Origin: Xestospongia muta
Taxonomy: Eukaryota > Porifera > Demospongiae > Haplosclerida > Petrosiidae
Assembly (NCBI GenBank): GCA_963693285.1
Contig: OY848917.1
Location: 13,268,192 to 13,332,191 of the forward strand
DNA length: 64,000 nucleotides
Direction: 5' to 3'
Positions 36,301 through 47,999 of this stretch are shown here, piece by piece (the first letter of the stretch is position 1; each line of letters begins with the position of its first letter). The notes beneath the pieces were generated by a model, which was not told the DNA's origin, did not search any database, and worked only from the letters and a program-made list of their open reading frames with translations. Position numbers and translations under genes: made by a program.

Positions 36301-38121
36301 AGGCTTAGCTCCTCAGCCAACTGAGTAGACATTTACGTAGTCCAATATTCTAGGTAAGGATCTGACTACATTGCATTCTGGCTGTTATCTAATTTATAGT
36401 ACTGGTATTTACTCTCGACCAAAGTCTAACATCTTTAAATAATACTTGGAATATAATATAGCTACTACAATATGCACACAATCAATATTAATTTATATCT
36501 TTGGCCTTATTCCTTCTAGTGAACTCTAAGCTTAATCTACACAAACTCCTTATTTATATCTTTTCTATAATATATACCTATTTAACAAATGGCACATCAA
36601 AACAATAGCTTTTATATACAGTATGTCATAACAAATCAAAGACAATCTTTATTGAGTGTTTGTATACCCAATATGAAAATCACTGCAAAGAATAGTCAGT
36701 TATTTTAACAACAATTTTGTAGCTTAAATTGGTGGATCACTATATAATACAAACTTTATGAAGTGATCAAACAAACAAGACAGTGAGTACAATTTGTATG
36801 AATTGCAGATCTCATAGTAATCCACTAAAATACAAAGTGATTATCGAAATTGATAACTGATTCATTTTTAAAGTGCAGTTTTAAAACGCAGTTTTATAGA
36901 CCAACAAAAGATGTTACATGTCAACTTCGTGGTGCAACAAAACAATAGCAGGTTCTTATTAATAGTCCTATGCAAGACTATTCTATGTGTAACATTACTT
37001 CTGCTATATAGAACAGTAACTTTAAAAATAAAGCAGCAAGCATGTAAAACATGTTGTCATTTACAAAACAAACCACACTTTCGAATTCCAAAAACAAAAC
37101 AGAGTGGCTAGCTACCTCTTTGTGACTATGCCTATTTCCTGGCTATTCAAAGTTACATGAAAGATGACAAAGTGAATTAAACTTTTTATACACGCATGGA
37201 TAAATTTGCCAAAGCAAAGACAAGACAAAAAGAAAATTGGAATATAATGAAATCTGTTAGTACAACTGATATGTCATAGAGATTTGTAAGACTTGACAAA
37301 TAGATCTATTGTGGTTTATCACTAGATTGACATTTTAAAAATATATTTCACTGTATTTAGGGCAATTAAACCACCATATATGAGATTCAGTTATTGTAAA
37401 TTTAATTTAATTTAATTTTAATTTAATTTAAGTTTTGATACATTCAGAGTATGTTTAACGAATTAATGTGTGAAATGTTTTGACTTGGACGAAAAACAAA
37501 CTTTCAAAGTAAACTTGACATATTATAACACTGACAGATACAGATATAATATCAAACATACATTTACAACTGAAAACAACACTATTTGAACTATTATACC
37601 TTAAATAATAGTGAGAGTGCATGTACACTACTTATGTAACTATGTAGATATTTACTGCAATTAATTATAATACAATTTAGTGCATGCTCATTATAGCATA
37701 ACCAAAAACAAATGTACCACAGTATAATTATAATTATGGTGACAAAACTTTAATGTGACTTTTTATCAGCATTCAAAGTCCAAACTTAACATTGCTTTGT
37801 CTAGTCACAATTGAATTATGGCAGTCACTCAGCTCTGTTGTACAATCTAACCTGTTCAGGATCTTTAACAAATACAGGCAATAGCTCCAGTTTAAAACAA
37901 CTTAATATATTAGGAGCCTGATTGATCTTGTCCATAGCTAACTCCACTGCACTCGTGGTAAGCATATCGCACCCATTGAGATCTCTGTATGGACAAGGAA
38001 AGAACCCGAGGAAACGAAGAGAATGTTTAACATCTTCTGATGTACAGTTATACGAAATATGTTGGGAAATGCTGCCTGTTAACAGCGCCAACAGCACACA
38101 CAAGGAAAAAAGTATCTTCAT
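30337..38121 (-). CDS. GABA-B-like class C G protein-coupled receptor
   Basis: A complete 16-exon model on the minus strand. Exons: 37852-38121, 35121-35252, 34804-34974, 34308-34415, 34105-34170, 33871-34053, 33524-33814, 33396-33465, 33248-33352, 31697-31850, 31480-31624, 31317-31424, 31077-31214, 30630-30956, 30445-30573, 30337-30378. They sum to 2439 bases, 812 residues. A signal peptide (MKILFSLCVLLALLTGSIS) leads into a Venus-flytrap domain (ELAMDKINQ, FHGVIGPDHPN, ISYSVTDLSLED, YFYATVPDD, FSWRRVGILS, ARTVFCV, WILPGMYSTRWW, YDATTVLALTWN). Then come seven membrane helices (GFLVTVVIIAAWNLFGIVAG, NIILNLSCCCMFIAGLILLV, VLLFVIIVIVFPVITIVVS and others) ending MYLPK, and a Lys/Glu/Gln-rich tail that could form a coiled coil. 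The Cys-rich domain of glutamate receptors is absent, as in GABA-B types. The ligand is unknown. The last 14-codon exon is the least certain. Confidence 0.85.
32049..32278. mobile_element. Tc1/mariner-like MITE, copy 2
   Basis: 230 bases between TA dinucleotides, starting CACAGTAAAAGTGATT and ending TTTTTACAGTG. It shares the CTATACAGGTTGCA block with copies 1 and 3. It lies in a 1.4-kb intron of the GPCR gene. Confidence 0.8.
35253..37851 (-). other. Large first intron of the GPCR gene
   Basis: About 2.6 kb between two phase-0 exons. The reading KDPEQ then DPTEPYRIIIRRY is continuous across the junction, as expected in this fold. Contents are AT-rich, with an AATTT array at about 37396-37433. 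No other gene was seen. Confidence 0.55.
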
Positions 38122-38129
38122 GTTTTAGT

Positions 38130-38975
38130 ACGTTGTAGTGCATACACGGATGAGGAGGAGACTACCGCCCACACAGGATTAGCTTGGAAGACGTGGAGTC
38201 TGATAACGATGATATGTACGGTACAACTCAAGTCTGAACGTTTTTCATATATCCTCCCAAGCAGATTAACGTCTGCTAAAGCTATATACCCTAAAATGTC
38301 TAAATCTCATTTAATGCCTGAAAATAACAACAAGGACCAGATCACTCTGGCTGAACTTGATCAGACAGTATGTCGGGAAATGTTTTAATGCCTCATTCAC
38401 CTAAGAACACCATGCAGGAACTACTGGAATAGATAGGTACATAAAAATATGTTCTAAGTTACTGTTTTAATAATAATAATTATTATTATCCTGAAGCTTA
38501 AAGTTTTTTCCCTTTAATGTCATTTCCTCATGTATATCTTCATAAAGGATATATTGTTTGGGCAATATGTGGCATATTCACTGTCCATATTATCTAATCT
38601 GGCTGTGCAAAAAACAGTTATACCTTTGAAGCCATTCTATAATATGTCTGTATATAACAAATTCAAACCTTGCAGTGAAGAAGATAGAACACTCCAAGTC
38701 TAAAAATTACTGCTAAGTATGTAAAAATTAACTAATACTGAGAAGAACAAAGAAAAGAATAGGATCTCTACCTTACTTACAGTAGCATTACCTAATGTAA
38801 CACTTCATTTAAAGATTCTAAATGTTTGGTAATAACATGTGCAATACTTACCATCAGTATACAGTAAAACTTAATTATGTAATTTTAATTTGTACTTTAC
38901 ATGGATGGATTCCTATGGAATCTAGAATTTATGTGAATTACTCACTGTATAATTTCTAATGTTATTTCAACAACA
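38130..38975. other. Region upstream of the GPCR gene
   Basis: No gene was seen. 38140-38300 is less AT-rich and is the likely promoter of the GPCR. The rest is AT-rich spacer up to the microsatellite. Confidence 0.4.
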
Positions 38976-38994
38976 ATAATAATAATAATATAAT

Positions 38995-39056
<62 letters not shown>

Positions 39057-39068
39057 TAATAATAATAA
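38976..39068. repeat. AAT trinucleotide microsatellite
   Basis: An AAT/ATA run of about 90 bases, just at the 5' side of the retroelement relic. Confidence 0.95.
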
Positions 39069-42000
39069 CGGCTCCACGTTGCTGTCAGTGTAATGGTGTC
39101 AATGCTAAATGTATTAGATGTGCGTGTACCAAAGAGAAAAGATCCTGTGTATCATGTCTGCCAAGTAAGTCAAACAACTGTCAAAACTTGCTGAGCTGTA
39201 GACAGAGAGCTATAGTCAAGGCCGTGTGTTCTCCATCAGTGTCATGTCCATCATCAACTTTGTGTCCATCATCAGCTTCTGACTTCATTGATGCTTTGGC
39301 ACCAGGTTATACTGCCCCAACCATCTTGAAGACAGTAAGTTCTTTACACCACTCTAATGAATCCAATGGTGACGAGTCACCTAATCTTAGTAAAAGGAAA
39401 GGTTGTATTAAAGTGGTTGTAGGTAATTACCCAGCAGATCGTCATATTTTTTTCTGCACTCATGCTTCAAAGGAATCAAATGATAAAAAAGGCAGCTGAC
39501 ATTAGGAGAGCATTAGAGAGGTGTATGATGATGTGGATAAAATATTGAATTTGATCAACTGTTACAAGAGGCTATTAGATGTGATAGGTCCCTGAGGAAT
39601 ACACGCAAGGGTGATGTAGATGATCATCACATTGTTAGAGTGTTAACTAGGCTGATGTTGAATGGTAAAGTGCATGCTGCAGTTTGGTGGTTGTCTGAAA
39701 AAGGAAGGGGAGTGATTTGATCGAGACTAAGGACATCCGGGGAAACATGTCAAAGTTGTCTGTATGGGAGATACTGCATCAGAAACATCCAGACCCTCAA
39801 CTCCCTTCCAGGTCGGCCCTACTCAGTTGTGATGACTTGCCTAGCTTTGAGGAGGTTGAGATCAGTAGTGGTCATATCAAGCATGTGGCTCATTCGATGC
39901 AGGGAGGGGTTGGTCCTGGAGGCTGTGATGCTGTTCATGGGCAGGACTCACTCCTTCGTTATGGTGCTCATAGTGAGAGACTTTGTGAGTCATTAGCTTC
40001 TCTTTGATGCAGATGGGCCAACTCCATTGTTCCATGGGCAGATGTTAGAGGTCTGATCGCAAGCCGCCTCACTGCTTTAGACAAATGCCTTGGTGTGCGT
40101 CCAGTTGGAATTGGTGAGGCTTTGCTGAGAGTAGTCAGTAAGGCGATATACCTGGTGACAATGTTTGATGCTGATTGTGGAGTGACTCAACTGTGTGCCA
40201 AAACTAGAGATGGGATTGAAGGAGCTGTACATACCCTGAGTGAACCGTTTGAGGAGAATTGGGAAGATAGATGGAGGTGATGATAATGGATGCAGCAAAT
40301 GCTTTTAACTTCTTGAATGGAATTGCTACATTGTGGGACGTAGGTGTACTGTGGCCTAGATGTTCAAGATTCCTCTTCAATTCTTATGTAGGATGAGCAG
40401 CTTTGGTGGTCGTGTGTCTGAATCATTCTTGTACAGCAAAGAGGAGTCACACAAGGAGATCCACTATCAATGTTCATGTATGCAGTGAGCTCTTTACTGT
40501 TGATATCTTCTTTGGATCACCTGTACCAATTAACACAGGTATGGTATGCAGATAATGTTTCTGCATGTGAAAATTTGGACTTACGAGAGCTGTTCTACAT
40601 CCTCAATGAGAGAGGACCTTCCTTTGGTTACTTTTCTGAACCTTCAAAGAGCTTTTTGGTAGTTGATGATAAACAACTTTCTAGGGCAACTGAAGCTTTC
40701 AGTGGTTTGGGTATCAATGTCGTCTGCAGTCGGAGGCTGTTGGGAGGAGTGATTGGAAACACAGTGGGCAGGATTGCCATTGTTGAGATCCTGATAGCGT
40801 CAACACAGCCTCAGGCAGCATTTGCAGCATTCATTAAATTTCTCCAGTTTTGATGGGTCTATGTTCAATGTGTTATTTCTAATTGCCAATCTCTGTTTAA
40901 GGATCTGGAGTGTATGATTTGGGATAAAATTTGGGCCAACTGTGATAAGGGGAGATGTTTCGCAGGGTTGAAGGGGTTCTCTTTTCTCTACCAGCTCGAT
41001 AGGGAGGCCTTGGTGTGTTCAATCCTATTGAAACAGGAAATTTGTTTTATTTGATATCCAGGTAGGCGACTGATGTGATTGCTCGGGCTATAAAATCTCA
41101 CAAGGGTTTTGAGGTAGATGCACATCTGAGTCTGATGCAGAAGATATAACAAAAAGCACAGAATTTAAAGAGAAATTATATCATGACAAATTTGATGACA
41201 TCATAGGTCAGTTTGATTTTGCACACCAGCGGGCAATACTGAGGGCAAGGAATGGGAAGGTTTCAGCCTGGCTTACAGTGTTGCCATTGGCCAGGAGTCA
41301 GTTTGACCTGTCAAATCAGGAGTTCTGGGATGCCTTGGCAATTAGGTACAAGAAACCATTGAGAAATGTCCCGGACTTGTGTGATGGTTGTAGCTCTCAG
41401 TTTAGTTTATCACATGGATTGTCATATAGGAAAGGTGGTTGGTGATCCAGAGGCACAATGAAATACAAGATGCAATAGGAGATCTTGCCTCTCTTCTTGG
41501 AGTGAAGTGAGGTGTGAGCCTGTCGTGAGAGAGGCCAACACCAAAACCGGTACCCCAGCACTGATTGCTGATTTGGCAATTTATGGTGTTTGGTTGCCTC
41601 AGACTGAGGTGTTGTTTCATATAAGAGTTATAGTATTAGATACTGATGCCCAGTCTTATAGTGATCATTAACCAAAAGAAGTGTTGAGAGCAGCTGAGGG
41701 AGAAAAAATAAAAAAAATATATGGCTGCGTGTAAGGCACGTCGTGTGCTGTTTACACCAATTTGCTGCTCGGTTGATGGTATGTTTGGCAGTGAGGCTGA
41801 GGTCTTTTTGAAAAGAGATAGTGAGAGTGTGTCATCTAAATGGGGAAATCTTATTGCGAAATAATGGGATGGGTGAGAACTAGAATGTTGTTTGCCATCT
41901 TGAGATCATCCATACTTTGTTTAAGAGGGTTTCGTACAAAGTGGAGGTGCCTTGGACTTGAAGATGGAGCATCAATTGGCGACTATAATTTAACCCTTTG

Positions 42001-42120
42001 TCTACTAACGCCTACCTTTTTGATGTTTGCATTATCTTGGTTTATACAACAGTTACATGTTTGGCTGAACAGGAAGTTACGCTATACTGACGTTTTATGT
42101 GTATACAAGGGAAGAAATTT
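39052..42120 (+). pseudogene. Decayed reverse-transcriptase retroelement
   Basis: The leader at about 39066-39498 is Cys-rich (CCQCNGVNAKCIRCACTKEK, then CVSCLPSKSNNC). After broken frames the polymerase follows: [52 protein letters not shown] text near 40280 (the motif with the first catalytic Asp), the QGD block near 40445-40460, and QVWYADNVSACENL near 40540. The last has YADN where active enzymes have YADD. FGYFSEPSKSFLVVDDKQL, VSAWLTVLPLARSQFDL and IADLAIYGVWLPQTEVLFH continue to near 41640. Frameshifts and stops occur throughout. The base composition is clearly less AT-rich than the surroundings, as expected for an inserted element. No long terminal repeats were seen. Confidence 0.85.
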
Positions 42121-42371
42121 ATAAATGTGTCACAATATAAAGCCACTGTCGTTTGTCATAGCAATGAAGAGGAGTGTTGTTGTATATATGATAAATGCTT
42201 GAAAGTACAGGTGTTTTATTGGGCAACGAAAATGCATAAACATTTTTTTTAATATTGTAAAGAAAACATATTCAAAATATGCTTACAGATTATTAGTTTG
42301 AGTATTAAAGGTAACACCAAAATTTAGTCTCAAACAATTACTCTATGAATGTAGTTATTCCTTTTTTTAAT

Positions 42372-44658
42372 TCACATAATTACTTCCTGATAATCAACGA
42401 TATTCTCATCATTGTTCTTATCAGCAGCAGATGAAATGGAATATACTGATGAACCACTTTTGTCTTTCTTATTAACTACTGGATAAACATGTGATGCAAA
42501 TGGATTGATATCTTCTTCATCGTCATCATCACTTAAGAGTAGGTTCTTGTCATAGGACTTACTTTCAACTGCAGTACCATATCTGTATTGTAAGAATCAA
42601 CATTTTATTTGATAACACTTATAATAACATTACTTGTTTCCATGTTTTCTAGATTTTAGCAACCATAAGCAGCTTATAATTAACACAATGACAGTGATAA
42701 GATTAGTGAAAAGGAGAAAACCCACACCAATAGGCCACGATGACGAATTCTCCTCACAATTTCTGTTGTTTGCAATTGATTGACAACTTGGAGTTGGTTT
42801 CATAAATGTTGTTATTCCATTGACTAATGTCGTTATTTCATTGATTGATGAAAATGTTACTCTGTTGATCCCAATTAATGATGTCAATGTTGATGACAGC
42901 AATATTACATTAACTGATGATGATGTCACTTCTTTGATATATATAGTTAACAAAATGAATCAATTTTGAATGCATGAATTATGACATTGTGATAAGTTAC
43001 CTGTATTAAGTGTAGTGACATCATTAATACCATTCGATGATGTCAATGTTGATGACAGCATTATTACATTAACTGATGGTGATGATGTCACTTCATTGAC
43101 ATATATAGTGATAAAAATGAACCAATTTAAAAAAGTTAAATGTACCTGCAATGAGTGTAGTGACATTACTCCATTCACTTGGAAGTGTATGTTCCTCATT
43201 TGAATATGACACCACATAGAAACTGTAGTTTTGACAACTACATAAACCACTGATGATCAGTTCAGTATATTTGGTCACTCCTACACTGAATGTGTTATCA
43301 CTAACACCATAGAACACCTCATAACCATCTATTAATGGATTGTTAATAACTGGTGGAAACCATGTGACTAGAACATCAGAGGAATCGATCCACTTTGCTG
43401 TGACATTTACTGGTTTCCTAGCAACTATAATAAACAAGTGATCATTATATTATATTCATAGTTTCAAGTGGTTGTCAATAATGGTTATTTGCATTGTGTG
43501 TATAATACAGGATAAAAAACATTGCATTGTTGTCAGTCTAAATTATACTGATTGATAGTCGTAGTTAATTGTCAAAGCAATAAAGACATTGTCTAGTATT
43601 GACCACATTAATTTAATGAAATAATTATCATAGATCCAGGCCCTGTGAGTAAGTTATTAGGGCTAAGGGATTAAGGTCAATATGTTTTTATAACATATTT
43701 CTAAATACAATAATTTTTGTAATGTATGCAATGCTTACATGAATGATTAGTAAAACAATCTATTTTAAGTGTGTGTGTTTTGTACATACCTTTAACATAT
43801 ATATTACTGTGAGCAGGATAGGCTTGATTTGTATCATTGTAGTACTTGTCCTCAACTCTAGCATTTGATACAGAACAATTGTACCATCCTTCATCTCTTG
43901 ATTGAAATAGAAGCTCTACTAAAATTTTAGTTGGTAGTTGATATGAGAGAATAATCTGTGTAATATTGGGATAGATCAAAGTGCCATTTAGTGTACAATT
44001 GATATATGTTGCTGTTCCATTTGTAACATTGAAGGATATCAGGAATGCCGAATCATCTCTGGTGGATAGTAATGACTTGAATGTTGATTCAGAGATGTTA
44101 GGTCCTCCTAAATACATTAATAAACCTATTATTGAATGTTAATTGAATTTCACTCACTGTTTACTCTGTAAGTATGCTCCTTGTATAGTAGTACCATCAT
44201 TGTTTGATTTACATTATGTTTGTCTGGTATAACACATTTGTAAATACCCTCAAGTTTATTCAGCCCATTGTCAAAATATAGTCCGATCTGTCCTGACATA
44301 TGCACAGAGTGTAATGGTGTTGAATTGGTAGACACTTGAGTACCATTAGGATAATACCAAACTCCAATATTAGACCCATTTCTAGCACTTTGACACCACA
44401 AGGTATCATTCAATCCATCATTGTTTGGATCATCTTGATGGAAATAACTTGCAGAAATCATAGAATTATTTGGATAGGATACATTATTGTATCCTCCATA
44501 CAATCTCACTCCTATATTATTATATATATATATATATAACTAGTTTGTGGTTCTTTAGAAAACTTACCAGTGTGAGGTAATGGAGGAGAATCATTAGACC
44601 TCGCTAGTAATGGTATTAGTACACCAACTACTAGAGAAAAGAAGACAGCTGACATCAT
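42372..44658 (-). CDS. Receptor F: Ig-Ig-FN3-TM, one tail unit, fused exon
   Basis: Exons (minus): 44568-44658 signal peptide (MMSAVFFSLVVGVLIPLLA), 44158-44511 Ig1, 43790-44107 Ig2, 43146-43424 FN3, 43001-43090 stalk, 42634-42928 stalk plus helix, 42372-42582 tail. Total 1638 bases, 545 residues. Ig1 Cys residues lie in TLWCQSARNGS and GIYKCVIPDK. The FN3 loop reads SDNTFSV, without the Cys pair of A, C and J. The helix is VGFLLFTNLITVIVLIISCL. The juxtamembrane exon of the other copies is gone. A deletion places a new GTAATG donor after KSRKHGN, and the phase still fits the tail exon, so the join reads HGNKYGTAVES. The tail has one unit with HVYPVV and ends DYQEVIM. Confidence 0.82.
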
Positions 44659-44659
44659 T

Positions 44660-45240
44660 TGTAACAATAGTGCTAGCCTCGTGTAGCCTGGTACTTTCCC
44701 CTCAACTTAACTAGGGTCTGTAATGTGAAAAATGAACTTTCAAAAAACCATTCTTTTAGTACTGTGAATTGATATACATACTTGATATAATCCAAAGGCA
44801 ACACAAGAATGTAGCTCCAACTTTTCTTTCTGTAGAAAAAAATATATTAATATCTGTTTGGTATACTAGGGGTTAAAATTAGCTTTGTGTTGCCATGTGG
44901 GAAACGTGAGTAGAGGTGAGCTTGTGTGTCATTAATCTGTCATTTGTCTGAGGTCAGTGTGGATACACTAGCATGTCCCAGTAGTGAAGTTGCTCTTTGT
45001 TTTTTCCTGAAAATGTGTTAACCCGGTATGACTGGTTACACCTCTGCTGCCCCCATTTTCCAGAAATACAGTGTAGCCTCTCTCTCACATCATGGTATTG
45101 TAGACCAATGTCTGGTGTATACCTAGTAATAGGGGAAAATTGGTGCGAATTGATTTGGCATCTGGGCATGTAGTGATATGTGCTAGTCGCCATATTGGAA
45201 TGGGCGGTGCCCTTTGTGTCATGATTTAATTGATTTTTTT
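44660..45240. other. Spacer upstream of F
   Basis: No gene is supported. Around 44672 a TAGCCTCGTGTAGCCTGGTAC stretch recalls the end of the 619-base element but has no partner. The 79-codon minus frame at 44954-45193 shows no motif. Confidence 0.35.
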
Positions 45241-45259
45241 ACACTATAGGCCTCAACTA

Positions 45260-46115
45260 TTATCAAGCTATCATGGCAAAGAAAGTGCAAGATCCACCAG
45301 GTGATTTGCATGTATAATTGCTCTTTGCTAACATGTTATTACTTAGATCCACATACGGTGATTTGATTGACTTGCTACAAGAGTCAGAAAATTGTGTAGA
45401 CGAAAGTACTAGTGTACCAGACATTCTCTTTGAAAAGTTTCTGCTTGCCCATCCTCATGTGAATGTTGGACATCCCAAGTGCTTGTACGATACAGTGAAA
45501 CGTATCGCCGCACCAACCCAACCGTCTTTAAGAAGTAGTAGTAAAATTTGTGGACCGGCTCTTACATTGTACAGAAGTAAAACATGGGTACCATGAGTTA
45601 GAAACCCTGGCCCTAAAGGTTTATTGTATGTTTATTGTTTACTGCATTTTATATAAATTATGTTTGCATGTAGGTACTGTATTTCCTAAGGAGCTACAAG
45701 CTTATGGCCTTAATGAAGAGCTGTTGGCCCAAGTTTTCAGTCAGGTATTAAGTGGCCAGGAACAATCCCTGGTGTGGCATTTAAGAGGAGTCCTTGATTA
45801 TGGATTTTACCAAGATTTGCACTATTTCATCACAAGATGTCCTCAAACGTCCACTTTGACAAAAATGTCACTAGGAAAGTTTTATATTGCAATCGATACA
45901 AATCTGCAGGCAAGAGATTTACGGCCTAATAATGCTTATCGTTTTATTGAAAGGATTGCTACATCTAATCAACCTTGAAATTCTATTGTAAAGTATGGTT
46001 TAGAAGATATTCAAATGAATGGAGTTCAGCAGCAAGTAAAGGAATGCACCGAACAGATTCAAAAGTTGGTGGCTACTGTAAATGCATTAAAGATAGAAAA
46101 TGCTGAAACGATGTA
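45260..46115 (+). CDS. Two-exon gene or fragment of unknown family
   Basis: The first segment, from an AG acceptor near 45342, reads STYGDLIDLLQESENCVDES, then PDILFEKFLLAHPHVNVGHP, to about 45590. The second, from about 45675, reads PKELQAYGLNEELLAQVFSQ, GQEQSLVWHLRGVLDYGFYQ, and KFYIAIDTNLQARDLRPNNA, and stops at 45978. Beyond the stop, the text GLEDIQMNGVQQQVKECTEQ and KLVATVNALKIENAETM continues, as if one stop or frameshift cut the original. An AG acceptor near 45249 could open an earlier exon that joins in frame. I do not recognise the domain. The base composition differs from the receptors, so it may be part of an inserted element. Confidence 0.4.
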
Positions 46116-46129
46116 GTAAGTAAACCTAT

Positions 46130-46800
46130 ATTTGACAACGTCACTAACAAAATTTATTTCTATCAGAAATTTGTGGGGAGATGACAAATCAGTCGAAAAA
46201 AACACTTAATGAGGACTTCAAGGTTTTAGTAATGTATATTTAACCTTCTTATCATTTTAATCATTTTAATGATTTAATTACTGTAATTGTAATGGCTAAA
46301 TAATAATTACACTAACTAACAATTACTCACTGTTTAATTTATTGGTATTTTGTATGAATATCCTTCCCTGTAAGTAATAAATTAGTTGTTATAATAACAT
46401 AGCCTATGTCATGATCATGTTGAGAATGGAGACTAAGCCAATGTTATAGTATGGCTATGAATAGGTTAGAGAGAAATAGTTTGGAACATTCAAAGGCTTT
46501 GTGCAATTTTTTAATTTAAGTGTATATGGCAGGATATCTTGAATAGTCAAAAACCAGAACTACCCTATAAGTGAATGGTGCTCTTCGTATTCCACTATCA
46601 AATGTCTTTGCATATAATTAACAAACACTCTTGCAGCACTCTTAACAAAGACAAGCTAAAGGAATCACGTAAAACATTGAAACAACGACGCCCCACCAAA
46701 GTTAGGTTGATGACATTTTATAATTGAAATACCACTAAAACACAGGAATTCTAAACTGGAACAAGAGCACATTATTTTTTACAGCAATATGAATTATGAC
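46130..46800. other. Spacer where the 3' half of G should be
   Basis: No membrane or tail exon was found in the stretch where receptor G would need them. No other gene was seen. Confidence 0.5.
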
Positions 46801-46804
46801 AAGT

Positions 46805-47999
46805 TACCTGTAATGGGTTTAGGGACCTTGCTCTATTCACTTGAGAGTGTACGTTCCTAATTTGAATATGACACCACAAACAAACTCTAGTATTACGTAT
46901 TACATAAACCACTGATGATCATTTCAGTATTGTTAGTCACTCCTACATTGACTATTTTATTACTACCATAGAACACTTCAAAAACATCTATTAATGGTTG
47001 TTAATAACTGGTGGAAACCATGTGACTAGAACATCAGAGAACTTGATCCACTTTGATGTGACATTTACTAGTTTCCTAGCAACAATAATGCAATAATAAT
47101 CATTACATTGTCTATAGTCGTTTGTACATACCTTTAACATATACATTACTGTGAGCAGGATAGATTTGATTTATACTATTGTAGTACTTGTCCTCAACTC
47201 TAACATTTGATACAGAACAATTGTACCATCCTTCATCTCTTGATTTAAATAAAAGCTCTACTAAAATTTTAGTTGGTAGTTGATATGAGAGAATAATCTG
47301 TGTAATATTGGGATAGATCAAAGTATCATTTAGTGTAGAATTGATATATGTTGCTGTTCCATTTGTAACATTGAAGGATATCAGGAATGATGAATTATCT
47401 CTGGTGGATAGTAATGACTTGAATGTTGTTTCAATGATCTTAGGTCCACCTTGAATATATTAATAAAACTATTATTGATTGATAATTCAATTTAACTCAC
47501 AGTTTATTTCATAAGTATACAACTTGTACAGTAGTATCATCAATGTTTGATTTACATTATGTTCATTTGGTATAACATGTATAAATATCACATAGTTATT
47601 TAGCCCATAGTCACAATATAGTCCAATCTGTCCTAACATATACACAGAATGTAATGGTGATGAGTCATCTACTGTAGACACTGGAGTACCATTAGGATAA
47701 TACCAAACACAAATGTTAGACTCATTTCTATCACTTTGACACCACAAGGACCATTTAATCAATCTTTGTTTGGATCATCTTTATGGAAATGATTTGTAGG
47801 AATCATAGAATTATTTGGGTAGGATATATTACTGTATCTTCCATACAATCACACTTTTGTATCATAAAAGTATATATAATTAGTTAATACATTTTCAAAA
47901 ACTTACCATATAGTCAGGTCATGGAGGAAGATCATTAGATCTGGCCAGTAATGGTGTTAGTACACCAACTGTAAGAAATAAAAAGATAGTTGACAACAT
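46805..47999 (-). pseudogene. Receptor G: truncated member
   Basis: A signal exon near 47915-47999 (MLSTIFLFLTVGVLTPLLA) has a degraded donor. Ig1 (about 47505-47860) has lost bases, and the GIYxCVIPDE segment now reads VIFIHVIPNE, so its second Cys is gone. Ig2 (about 47136-47455) is well kept (QTTWYNC equivalent: GWYNCSVSNVRVEDKYYN). FN3 (about 46813-47080) has frame breaks near 47000. Stalk, helix and tail exons are missing. This copy should not make a receptor. Confidence 0.8.

Noticed and set aside
39001..39065. Start of the Cys-rich frame at 39053 (MIIIITAP)
   Set aside because: The first residues are read from the AAT microsatellite; the true start of the element protein is not known.
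40077..40298. Minus-strand frame over the reverse transcriptase
   Set aside because: Shadow of the plus-strand polymerase text.
44672..44700. Sequence like the end of the 619-base Mutator-like element
   Set aside because: Only about a dozen bases match and no reverse partner or target duplication was found.
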